Shown here piece after piece: positions 34,713 through 42,643 of a stretch of DNA of 64,000 nucleotides (within the stretch, counting starts at the first letter, position 1; each line of letters begins with the position of its first letter). The position numbers and the translations under genes were made by a program. The stretch covers positions 1-64,000 of the forward strand of contig NZ_LMBX01000023.1 in NCBI RefSeq assembly GCF_001439605.1, in the 5' to 3' direction. Source of the stretch: Cytobacillus praedii. Its GTDB lineage: Bacteria > Bacillota > Bacilli > Bacillales > Cytobacillaceae. A model generated the notes under the pieces. The model was not told the origin of the DNA, searched no databases, and saw only the letters and a list, made by a program, of their open reading frames with translations.

Positions 34713-36083
34713 TTATCCCCTGTTTGCTGCCATTTCATAGTTTGCTGCCTTTTTCTTTAACCACGGCTTAGATAACCAGCGTCTTAAAGCAAATACTCCA
34801 CGGATCCATTCATCAAACCCTTGCGCTATCCAAATGCCTAATAAACCAAATCCAAGGATAATTCCAAAAAAGTAGCTAAATACGACTGCAACTCCCCACA
34901 TGCAAATCATGCCTATAACAACAGGGAAGCGAACGTCTCCGACAGATTTTAATGACCCCATAAGTACGATGTTCATCGCACGGCCAGGTTCAATAAATAC
35001 AATTGCCCAGAGAACAGGAAGTCCGATCGAAATGATGCTGGACTCGTCAGTAAACACGGCTAATACTGGCTCGCCAGTAATGGCTATTGCAAGCGAAACG
35101 ACCAATGAAACAACCATCGAAATTTTCAATGTCTTCAGTCCACGTTTTAAGGTTCTATCATAGTCCTTCGCTCCAATATAACGCGCAATTAGCAGCTGGG
35201 TCCCTTGCGCAATCGCCATTGTGAACAAATAACAGAGCATGGAAAGATTAATAATATACACTCTGGCCGCCAGCGCATCGTCTCCAATCATGGCAACAAA
35301 GCTGGTAATCACAATTTGTGAAAGCTGGTAAGAAAGGTTTTCCCCAGCTGAGGGAATCCCGATGTGAAAGATTTCCTTAATATCTGTTTTATGAATGGAA
35401 AAAGCATCCTTTATAGAAAACTTTAAAGCTAATATTTTATAAACAAAGTAAAGCAAAGCAAGAACGAGGAAAATCCTCGCGATAATGATAGAATACGAGA
35501 CACCCGCAACCCCTGTCACTGGCAGGCCAAACCAGCCTTTAATTGCAATAAAGTAACCTGTCACACTAATAATATTCATCAAAACCGTCATAACCATTGC
35601 TTCTTTTGTATGACCATAGCTGCGTAACACAGCACTTAATGCAAGAGAAATGGCTTCAAGTACGAGCGAGCAGCCTGTAATAGTTAGAAAAGTAAGAGCA
35701 AAGTCATAAATCTCCCCACTTAGCCCATAGAATCGCAAAAACACTTTCCCAAACAGTACAACAACCACAGTCATCAAAATGCCAACCCATAAATTGATTC
35801 CAAAAGCAGAGCGCGCAAGCTGGCGTGCCCGTTTCAACTGGTTCGCACCTAAATTTTGGCCAATTAAAATCATTGCCCCTATAACGGTTACGTTAAAAAT
35901 TAAGATAAAGATATTAATAATCTGATTGGCTACCCCTACACCCGCTACGGCCTTATCGGAATAGCCACTTAAAATTAATGTCGCAATAATCCCAACACTC
36001 ATATGCAGGGAAATTTCAATAAATAGCGGCCATGTAATACTAAACAATGATTGATTTTGATACTTGTTATTTTCGCTTGGCAC
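34713..36083 (-). CDS. MATE-family efflux transporter
   Basis: A 456-residue, twelve-helix MATE (NorM/DinF-like) exporter with two homologous halves, starting ITWPLFIEISLHMSVGIIAT. GIPSAGENLSYQLSQIV begins the second half, as is typical. Such proteins expel cationic drugs or metabolites using ion gradients. Substrate unknown. It is monocistronic and ends at a terminator. Confidence 0.92.
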   Translation of the reverse strand: MPSENNKYQNQSLFSITWPLFIEISLHMSVGIIATLILSGYSDKAVAGVGVANQIINIFILIFNVTVIGAMILIGQNLGANQLKRARQLARSAFGINLWVGILMTVVVVLFGKVFLRFYGLSGEIYDFALTFLTITGCSLVLEAISLALSAVLRSYGHTKEAMVMTVLMNIISVTGYFIAIKGWFGLPVTGVAGVSYSIIIARIFLVLALLYFVYKILALKFSIKDAFSIHKTDIKEIFHIGIPSAGENLSYQLSQIVITSFVAMIGDDALAARVYIINLSMLCYLFTMAIAQGTQLLIARYIGAKDYDRTLKRGLKTLKISMVVSLVVSLAIAITGEPVLAVFTDESSIISIGLPVLWAIVFIEPGRAMNIVLMGSLKSVGDVRFPVVIGMICMWGVAVVFSYFFGIILGFGLLGIWIAQGFDEWIRGVFALRRWLSKPWLKKKAANYEMAANRG

Positions 36084-36210
36084 CTGTTAAACCTTCTTTT
36101 CTAAAAGAGTATGGAATTTAGTTTACCGAAAATCTGCTTAAATTGAAATGACAAGTTCATTACGGGGGTGCGTGATTGAAGAATTAAAGCTGTCTGCACT
36201 AAATGGAAAA

Positions 36211-36255
36211 GGGCCCAAACATACAAGTAATGCTTAACTTGCTTATTTGGGACCC
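36211..36255 (-). terminator. Terminator of 5'-nucleotidase-family gene
   Basis: On the minus strand GGGTCCCAAATAAGCAAGT pairs with ACTTGTATGTTTGGGCCC, followed by TTTTCC; 57 bp after the stop at 36312. Confidence 0.7.
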
Positions 36256-36311
36256 ATTCTTAATTTATATGTGGTACTGCGAAATATATTTTTAAAAAGT
36301 CGTAATGGATT

Positions 36312-37850
36312 TTAATATAAAATTTTCATATTATTCATTGGCTTTGCTTGAATTGTCCCATGGCTAATGAGATAATCAGCAATCAATTCCGTCATATCTG
36401 TTTGAATATCTTTTATGACTGGACATTCCTTAAAATATTCAAAATTCCCCGCTCCTGTAGCACGATAATTATTCATGACAACCTTATATGTCTCCTCCAC
36501 TTGCAATGGATTGCTATTGAAAGTCACCTCGACTACACGATTTCCTTCTGGTTTACGTAAATCAATAGTGTAGTCAATGCCGTTCCAAAGATCATAGTTA
36601 TAAGGCTGTTCTTTTGGCGATTGAAAAGCCTCCGCAACAACCGGCTTCCCGTCTGCCAATTTAAAATACGTAGCCGACTGCTCAAGTGCTTCAATTATAT
36701 ATTGACCCTTCACTTCTAATACTTTTAACGTGTTCGGATAAATATAGTTCGTTACGATATCCCGCATCGTTACGTTCGGATTAAACCCGCGGCAGCTGTC
36801 ACTAAAAATTGCCATACATGAAATAGACGTGTCTGCCACTTCATTCTGAATGCGGTTAATAAACTCAACATATGAATGGCCATTTAATCTTGCTTGAAAA
36901 GGGCTATCAATGAGCATATCTCCTTCTATTTTCCCAATGCTTTTGTCAAGCCAGTTCTCCGTTTCGTTATGAAGCGGTGCTATTAAATCGCTTATTGTTT
37001 CATTTAAAGGCACATTGTCCATATAAATAAGAGATGGTTCAGATTTTTCTACTTTTCCGCTTTCATTTATTGTCAGTTCAATTTTGCCTAGGCATACCCC
37101 TTTCGTACCAGGCTGCACAATTGCCTTTCCAAATAGATGCTGGGCAATTTCACGATGCTGGTGGCCAGTAATTACAGCATCCACACCTTCAATTTCTCTG
37201 CATATTTGATAACCGACATTTTCCCGTGAACTTTCAAGTAATTCTCCAGTTTCTAAATCTGACTCGAATCCGCCATGATAAGCAATAATCATAACATCTA
37301 TGTGATGATTGGCATGTAACCATTCTACTTCTCTTTTTGCCGCCTCAAAAGCATCTTCAAAAATAAGCCCCTGTATTCTATCTGCCTCTTCCCAAACAGG
37401 GACGAATTGTGTGGTAACACCTACAATTGCAATGTTTACTCCATCTATTTCTTTCAGGATGTATGGTTGAGTGAAATATGTGCCATCCTGCCATTTTATA
37501 TTAGCGGCAAGCCAAGGATAGTTGGATTCCTCAACTACTTTATTTAACACAGGCAGTCCAAAGTTGAATTCGTGGTTTCCGAATACAGCCACATCATACT
37601 TCATGTCATTGGCTAAACGTATCATGGAATTATTCGTTCCACTTCTAAAACTTTGTTCATAGTAAGTTAATGGACTTCCTTGTATAAAGTCGCCATTTTC
37701 TATTAGTATAACATTTCCTTGTTTTCTCTCTTCTTCTATTGCCGTGGCAAGCTTCCCTAATCCTAATGGCAGGTCCACATCCCCAGAAAAATCAGTCGGC
37801 CTTACATATCCATGAACATCACTAGTGACTAAAATTGAAATTTTTTTCAT
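36312..37850 (-). CDS. 5'-nucleotidase/2',3'-cyclic phosphodiesterase-family phosphatase, cytosolic
   Basis: A 512-residue calcineurin-like phosphatase of the UshA/YfkN/YunD family. The metal site is seen in VTSDVHGYVRP, ENGDFIQGS, FGNHEFNFG and GHQHREIA; the 5'-nucleotidase C-terminal domain begins near residue 310 and has NNYRATGAGN. It lacks a signal peptide, so it should act in the cytoplasm on nucleotides or similar phosphoesters. ATG 37850 follows GAGGTG. It is divergent from the phn operon and may share its PhoP-controlled region. Confidence 0.88.
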   Translation of the reverse strand: MKKISILVTSDVHGYVRPTDFSGDVDLPLGLGKLATAIEEERKQGNVILIENGDFIQGSPLTYYEQSFRSGTNNSMIRLANDMKYDVAVFGNHEFNFGLPVLNKVVEESNYPWLAANIKWQDGTYFTQPYILKEIDGVNIAIVGVTTQFVPVWEEADRIQGLIFEDAFEAAKREVEWLHANHHIDVMIIAYHGGFESDLETGELLESSRENVGYQICREIEGVDAVITGHQHREIAQHLFGKAIVQPGTKGVCLGKIELTINESGKVEKSEPSLIYMDNVPLNETISDLIAPLHNETENWLDKSIGKIEGDMLIDSPFQARLNGHSYVEFINRIQNEVADTSISCMAIFSDSCRGFNPNVTMRDIVTNYIYPNTLKVLEVKGQYIIEALEQSATYFKLADGKPVVAEAFQSPKEQPYNYDLWNGIDYTIDLRKPEGNRVVEVTFNSNPLQVEETYKVVMNNYRATGAGNFEYFKECPVIKDIQTDMTELIADYLISHGTIQAKPMNNMKILY

Positions 37851-37906
37851 CGTACACCTCAAATTTTTATGCTTTTAACAATCTTTACATTAAAAAAATA
37901 TAAAAA

Positions 37907-37949
37907 TTACATAATATTTTACCCAATTTTAACAGAAATAAATTATACT
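37907..37949 (+). promoter_or_regulatory. PhoP (Pho box) promoter of the phn operon
   Basis: Hexamers TTACAT (37907), TTTACC (37918) and TTAACA (37929) are exactly 11 bp apart. A -10 box TATACT lies at 37944-37949, nine bases after the last hexamer, the same distance as in the phosphatase promoter at 687-762. Phosphate-starvation activation by PhoP is inferred. Confidence 0.8.
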
Positions 37950-37980
37950 AGTCTAGTATTCGAAATTTAGGAGGAAAGTC

Positions 37981-39036
37981 ATGAAAAAGATATTTACTTT
38001 AATGCTTGTACTTTTATTGAGCATATCACTTGCGGCATGCGGCTCAAAAGATAGCAAGTCTGAAAACAATGCCAGCGACGATGGAAGCGGAAAGAAACTA
38101 GATAAACTTTCAATCGCATTCGTGCCATCTCGTGACCCAGACGAAATTATTACAGCAACTGAACCACTTAAAGATCTGTTAAAAACAGAATTAAAAGGTT
38201 TAGGCTATGATGTTGGTGAAGTAGAAATTACAGTTGGAACAAACTACGAAGCTGTTGGTGAAGCATTATCAGCTGGAACAACAGATATTGGTTTAATCCC
38301 TGGCGGTACATATGTGCTTTACGATGATGGTGCAGAGGTACTTTTAACTGCAACTCGTGCTGGACTAAGCAATGATTCTGACAATCCCTCTGATTGGAAT
38401 AAGAACAAGCCTACAGAAAAGTCTGATAAACAAACAAGTTCTTATCGTGCACTACTAATTGCTGGCCCATCTGAAAAAGGAAGAGCGCTAGCTGAAAAAG
38501 TAAATAACGGTGAAAAACTTTCTTTCAAAGACTTAGACAGTGTTAACTGGAATGTAATGTCTTCTTCATCTCCAGCTGGTTATATTTATCCAGCATTATG
38601 GTTAGATGAAAACTTCGGAAAAACAATTACTGATCTATCTAAAGTTGTTCAAGCTGATTCATACGGAAGTGCATTTGCACGCCTAGCTTCAGGTCAAACT
38701 GATGTGCTCGTTACTTATGCAGATGCACGTATTGACTTTGCTGAACAATGGGCTTCTGAATTTGGCCGTTCTGCAACAATCTGGGATGAAACAGATGTTA
38801 TCGGTGTAATGCCAGCTATTTACAATGATACAATCAGTGTAAGCAAAAACTCTGATATCATGGATGATGATCTGAAAGCTGCATTACAGAAAGCATTTAT
38901 CAATATTGGTAATTCTGATGAAGGTAAAGAGGTAATTGCTATTTATAGTCACGATGGCTATCAAAACGCGAAAGACTCTGACTACGATAATGAGCGTAAA
39001 GCACAAAAGCTAGTACAAGAACTAAGTTCTAACTAA
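37981..39036 (+). CDS. phnD: Phosphonate/phosphite ABC transporter substrate-binding lipoprotein
   Basis: A 351-residue PhnD-family binding protein: lipobox LAAC with Cys20, then SIAFVPSRDPDEIITATEPL and the ligand-binding region SSSPAGYIYPALWL. It captures phosphonate, phosphite or a phosphate ester outside the membrane. ATG 37981 follows AGGAGGAAAG. No C-P lyase or phosphonatase gene is in the window, so the exact ligand is open. A hairpin after it (39051-39081) should give it higher expression than phnC and phnE. Confidence 0.93.
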   Translation: MKKIFTLMLVLLLSISLAACGSKDSKSENNASDDGSGKKLDKLSIAFVPSRDPDEIITATEPLKDLLKTELKGLGYDVGEVEITVGTNYEAVGEALSAGTTDIGLIPGGTYVLYDDGAEVLLTATRAGLSNDSDNPSDWNKNKPTEKSDKQTSSYRALLIAGPSEKGRALAEKVNNGEKLSFKDLDSVNWNVMSSSSPAGYIYPALWLDENFGKTITDLSKVVQADSYGSAFARLASGQTDVLVTYADARIDFAEQWASEFGRSATIWDETDVIGVMPAIYNDTISVSKNSDIMDDDLKAALQKAFINIGNSDEGKEVIAIYSHDGYQNAKDSDYDNERKAQKLVQELSSN

Positions 39037-39050
39037 ATACAATGAAATAA

Positions 39051-39081
39051 AGAGGGAACATGTAGCGTGTTCCCTTTTTTT
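39051..39081 (+). terminator. Intra-operon terminator/attenuator between phnD and phnC
   Basis: GGGAACA and TGTTCCC with a seven-base loop, followed by seven T. It is strong but lies inside the operon, 22 bp before phnC. Confidence 0.88.
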
Positions 39082-39102
39082 AAGTAAAGGTAGGATTTCT
39101 GC

Positions 39103-39864
39103 ATGATAAAATTTCAAAATGTAAACAAAAAATATGACAATGGCTACGAAGCGTTAAAGGATATTAATTTAACCATTGAACAAGGGGAATACGTGGCAGT
39201 CATTGGTCTTTCTGGGGCAGGAAAATCAACTCTTATCCGCTGTATCAATCGGATGCATGACATTTCATCTGGTTCTCTAATGGTTAATGATGTTGAGGTT
39301 TCTACATTAAAGGGAAAAGAAGTTCGAAAGCTTCGCCGAGGAATCGGGATGATTTTCCAGTCATTTAACCTCGTTAATCGTATTTCCTCATTAAAAAATG
39401 TTCTTGTCTCCTTTGTTCCTGATATGTCCATGTGGCGAAAGATTCTCGGTTTATATACAAAGCAGCAAAAAATTGAGGCATTGGAAGCGCTTGATCGAAT
39501 GAATATTTTAGATAAAGCTTTTATCCGTGTCGACCAGCTTTCTGGCGGTCAGCAGCAGCGTGTCGCGTTAGCTCGGACTCTTGCCCAAAAGCCAAGTATC
39601 ATATTAGCCGATGAGCCTGTTGCTTCACTTGACCCAATAACAGCAAAACAAGTAATGACAGACTTTCAAAGAATTAATGAAGAATTGAACATGACAATTA
39701 TTATCAATATTCATCACGTTGATTTAGCACTGGAGTATGCAACACGTGTGGTTGGTATTCGAAGTGGTGAAATTGTTTATGATGGACCAGCAAGTGAAGT
39801 AACCGAACAGATCCTAGAGCACATTTACAATGGGAAGCTTGAAGAGGAGCTGAGTGGTAATTGA
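39103..39864 (+). CDS. phnC: Phosphonate ABC transporter ATP-binding protein
   Basis: A 253-residue PhnC ATPase with intact Walker A (GLSGAGKSTLIR), Q-loop, signature (LSGGQQQRVALART), Walker B (IILADEPVASLD) and H-loop (NIHHVDLA). It has a normal length and energises uptake via the two PhnE permeases. Its stop overlaps the phnE TTG start by four bp. Confidence 0.95.
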   Translation: MIKFQNVNKKYDNGYEALKDINLTIEQGEYVAVIGLSGAGKSTLIRCINRMHDISSGSLMVNDVEVSTLKGKEVRKLRRGIGMIFQSFNLVNRISSLKNVLVSFVPDMSMWRKILGLYTKQQKIEALEALDRMNILDKAFIRVDQLSGGQQQRVALARTLAQKPSIILADEPVASLDPITAKQVMTDFQRINEELNMTIIINIHHVDLALEYATRVVGIRSGEIVYDGPASEVTEQILEHIYNGKLEEELSGN

Positions 39865-40670
39865 GCATTTTAAAAGCTAAATCAGTTGAGTTACCCAACG
39901 GAAAAACCATTACTTTTAAACGTTCAAAAGCCCCATGGATTATTTTAGTCCTGCTCATTTGCTTTTATTATTCTGTTCAAATTACAGGTTTTGACATGCA
40001 GGTTTTAGCCAAAAGAATCGGGCAGTTTTGGGTAATTATCGGTGATATGATTCCGCCAAACTGGAAATATCTTAACAAACTATGGCAACCACTTTTTGAC
40101 ACGATTAAAATGTCTTTATTAGGTTCGATTTTAGGAGCCGTTTTTGCCTTGCCACTTGCCTATTTTGCATCATCTAATATGATTAAAAATAAGTCTGTTG
40201 TAGCAGCATTCAAATTTATTTTGAGCTTATTACGTACATTGCCTACCCTAGTTGCGGCATTAATCGCAACTTTTATATTTGGTATCGGAACAATGGCGGG
40301 TACCGTTGCTATTTTTATTTTCACCGTTGCCTATGTCGGGAAGCTGCTGTATGAGCAAATTGAAAATGCGGATTTAAAGGCATTTGAAGCGATGCATTCA
40401 ATGGGCCACACAACCATTTCAGCATTTCGCTGTGCAATTATGCCGCAAATAATGCCAAACTATCTCTCTAATGCGATCTTTTGCTTCGAGGGAAATGTCC
40501 GGTATGCTGCCATTTTAGGATACGTTGGGGCGGGCGGTATCGGTCTAATGCTTAACGAAAGCCTTGGATGGCGTAATTATGCCAATGTTGGTATGATATT
40601 GCTTTTACTTGTTGTGACGGTATTCATTATCGAATCCATTAGCGAATATTTCAGAAAGAAATTAATGTAG
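39861..40670 (+). CDS. phnE: Phosphonate ABC transporter permease
   Basis: A 269-residue PhnE permease with about six membrane helices and the ABC coupling loop EAMHSMGHTTISAFRCAIMPQ. The TTG start at 39861 overlaps the phnC stop (TTGA) and has GAGGAG upstream. It is followed after 12 bp by a second, related permease gene, so the transporter is probably a heterodimer. Confidence 0.92.
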   Translation: MSILKAKSVELPNGKTITFKRSKAPWIILVLLICFYYSVQITGFDMQVLAKRIGQFWVIIGDMIPPNWKYLNKLWQPLFDTIKMSLLGSILGAVFALPLAYFASSNMIKNKSVVAAFKFILSLLRTLPTLVAALIATFIFGIGTMAGTVAIFIFTVAYVGKLLYEQIENADLKAFEAMHSMGHTTISAFRCAIMPQIMPNYLSNAIFCFEGNVRYAAILGYVGAGGIGLMLNESLGWRNYANVGMILLLLVVTVFIIESISEYFRKKLM

Positions 40671-40682
40671 GGGGTGATCACG

Positions 40683-41492
40683 ATGAATTCAATCGAGAAG
40701 CAATTATTAAATGAACCTAAGCGCATTGTGCAAAATGTGATCACCGCTGTTATTCTACTCATCTTTATCATGTGGTCTTTAACCGCTGTTGATTTATCCA
40801 ATTTTACTAGTAATGGTCTAGCCATTGCCAAAAATATTTTACTAGGAATTGTCACACCAAATACAGATCTGCTATTCACATTCAACACAAATGGTGTTCC
40901 ATATTTATTAGTAGAAACAATGGCAATCGCCTTTTTAGGAACGATTGTAGGGGCCATATTAGCTGTCCCTCTTGCCTTTTTATCTGCATCTAACATTGTT
41001 CCAAAACCAATTGCTTTTCTAGTTCGTTTATTTTTAATTCTTGTGCGGACGATTCCTGCAATTGTATACGGTTTAATGTTTATACGTGTAACTGGCCCGG
41101 GGCCATTTGCCGGGGTTTTAACAATGGCATTGACATCAATTGGAATGCTTTCCAAGCTTTTTGTAGATGTTATCGAAGATTTAGAAGTGAATATTTTAGA
41201 ATCACTTGAATCAATTGGCTGTACACCTTTTGAAAAAATCCGATACGGAATAATCCCGCAATTATCTGCTATGTTTATGTCAATTGTTATTTACCGTTAT
41301 GATATGAATCTGCGTGATGCTGCAATCCTTGGTTTAGTTGGCGCAGGCGGTATCGGGGCTCCACTGATTTTTGCCATGAATGGCTATAAATGGTCAGAAG
41401 TTGGTTCTATTTTAATTGGACTAATGGTATTAATCTTAATCGTAGAACTAATATCAAATAAAATTCGTAATAAACTTGTAAGAGGTTACTAG
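40683..41492 (+). CDS. phnE: Phosphonate ABC transporter permease (second PhnE)
   Basis: A 269-residue PhnE paralogue with the coupling loop ESLESIGCTPFEKIRYGIIPQ and GLVGAGGIGAPL. ATG 40683 was chosen because GGGGTGATC lies just before it; the GTG at 40674 is inside that ribosome binding site. It ends the operon, with a terminator directly after. Confidence 0.92.
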   Translation: MNSIEKQLLNEPKRIVQNVITAVILLIFIMWSLTAVDLSNFTSNGLAIAKNILLGIVTPNTDLLFTFNTNGVPYLLVETMAIAFLGTIVGAILAVPLAFLSASNIVPKPIAFLVRLFLILVRTIPAIVYGLMFIRVTGPGPFAGVLTMALTSIGMLSKLFVDVIEDLEVNILESLESIGCTPFEKIRYGIIPQLSAMFMSIVIYRYDMNLRDAAILGLVGAGGIGAPLIFAMNGYKWSEVGSILIGLMVLILIVELISNKIRNKLVRGY

Positions 41493-41509
41493 TTTATCAA
41501 CAACTGTAA

Positions 41510-41545
41510 ATGAAAAGAGAGAGGAATAACCTCTCTCTTTTCATT
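41510..41545. terminator. Terminator of phn operon (bidirectional)
   Basis: ATGAAAAGAGAGAGG and CCTCTCTCTTTTCAT form a 15-bp stem with a short loop; T-rich on both sides. Confidence 0.9.
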
Positions 41546-41559
41546 TTGTTGCTAGAATG

Positions 41560-42081
41560 TCATGAAATTTTCTTCAAGCGTCCCACAAGTGGAACTACTA
41601 TAATACCTGCAATGACAACCTGCATTATATTTCCTGGAATAGAGCCGAATGGCAGAACCCAGTTTCCGTAAATAATTACTTCAGTAAAATAATAGCCAAC
41701 AACTTTAATTATAAGTGCAGCTGCAACTGCTAGAGAGTTAACTAGAACTCTTTTGCCAGGTGTTTTTTCAGCGATTAAGCCAGCTAAATATCCCATTAAA
41801 CCAACAATGATAAATGTAAATGGTGCCCATACTGCCCAGCCAGATATAAGATCAAAGAAGGCCATTCCGAAGGCACCTGCTATGGCTCCTGTTTTTTTGC
41901 CGTAAACCAATGCCGCAATAAATAGAGGCACGTTGCCTAAGTGGATCAAACCACCGTTCCCCATGATTGGGAGCTTTAAGTTGATGAACATCGTAGCTAC
42001 TAGCGTTAATGCAATGAAAAGTGCATTAATAACTAGTGTTTTTGTTTTAGTTGTTTCCGTCGTTAAGGATGTTGAATTCAT
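41560..42081 (-). CDS. ECF transporter S component
   Basis: A 173-residue integral membrane protein of the ECF-type S-component family (PF07155-like). It has a polar Thr-rich N terminus, then about six helices, with ALFIALTLVATMFINLKLP, GGLIHLGNVPLFIAALVYGK and FFDLISGWAVWAPFTFIIVG, all typical. It binds a vitamin or precursor and uses the shared ECF energising module, which is not in this window. Substrate unknown, and no riboswitch is evident upstream. ATG 42081 follows AGAGGT; an upstream ATG at 42129 would add 16 unlikely residues. Confidence 0.82.
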   Translation of the reverse strand: MNSTSLTTETTKTKTLVINALFIALTLVATMFINLKLPIMGNGGLIHLGNVPLFIAALVYGKKTGAIAGAFGMAFFDLISGWAVWAPFTFIIVGLMGYLAGLIAEKTPGKRVLVNSLAVAAALIIKVVGYYFTEVIIYGNWVLPFGSIPGNIMQVVIAGIIVVPLVGRLKKIS

Positions 42082-42181
42082 ATGATAAACCTCTTCTTTT
42101 TTTAAAAATAATATCATACATTTAGACATTTAATAAATAGGAAATGTTGTTAATTATCTTATTTGTAGTAATAAATCATAA

Positions 42182-42400
42182 TTGCTGCCGAATTCTATTA
42201 GACTAGACTCTACTAACTATTTTTTACTTCCCTCTATTTTCTTATTATTTGCAGCGGCAATTATTAGTCGAAGCCTATACAAATTGACAGGAGACATGTG
42301 GCTTGGTGCAATGGTGAATACATTGATTATTACGATGATTGGAGTTGTGAACACTGTTACCTTGGCGATTTTAAAAAATCTTGGAAACGGTTGTACTTAA
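42182..42400 (+). pseudogene. Fragment resembling the C terminus of a membrane protein
   Basis: The 72-codon open frame encodes two hydrophobic segments, ending LYKLTGDMWLGAMVNTLIIT and VVNTVTLAI, which look like the C-terminal end of a larger membrane protein. It starts only at TTG and has no ribosome binding site. The upstream DNA does not continue the protein. I interpret it as a gene remnant; a genuine small membrane protein is the alternative. Confidence 0.45.
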
Positions 42401-42577
42401 TTTATGAAGCTAGCGAATAGTGAGCTTCTCAAATTCTAATAAAACAGGAAATTAAAAACTCTATATAGCAGCTCCTTTCATACTAACTCATCATTTTGCA
42501 TAACTGCTCTAGCTTATTTGCGTTAGTTCATTGCCCTTCTAAGAGATTCTTAACGAATAACAGTTTTCAAATTAAAT

Positions 42578-42620
42578 AGAAGAAGAGCCAGCGATGAAAC
42601 GCTGACTCTTCTTCTATTTT
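42578..42620. terminator. Terminator of the S8 protease gene
   Basis: AGAAGAAGAG-C-CAGCG and CGCTG-A-CTCTTCTTCT pair around ATGAAA; T-rich on both sides. Confidence 0.9.
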
Positions 42621-42643
42621 CAAATTATTTTACAACAACGTGA

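Noticed and set aside
41493-42181. Vitamin riboswitch before the ECF S component
   Set aside because: The leader upstream of 42081 is short and AT-rich and holds none of the TPP, FMN or other conserved cores.
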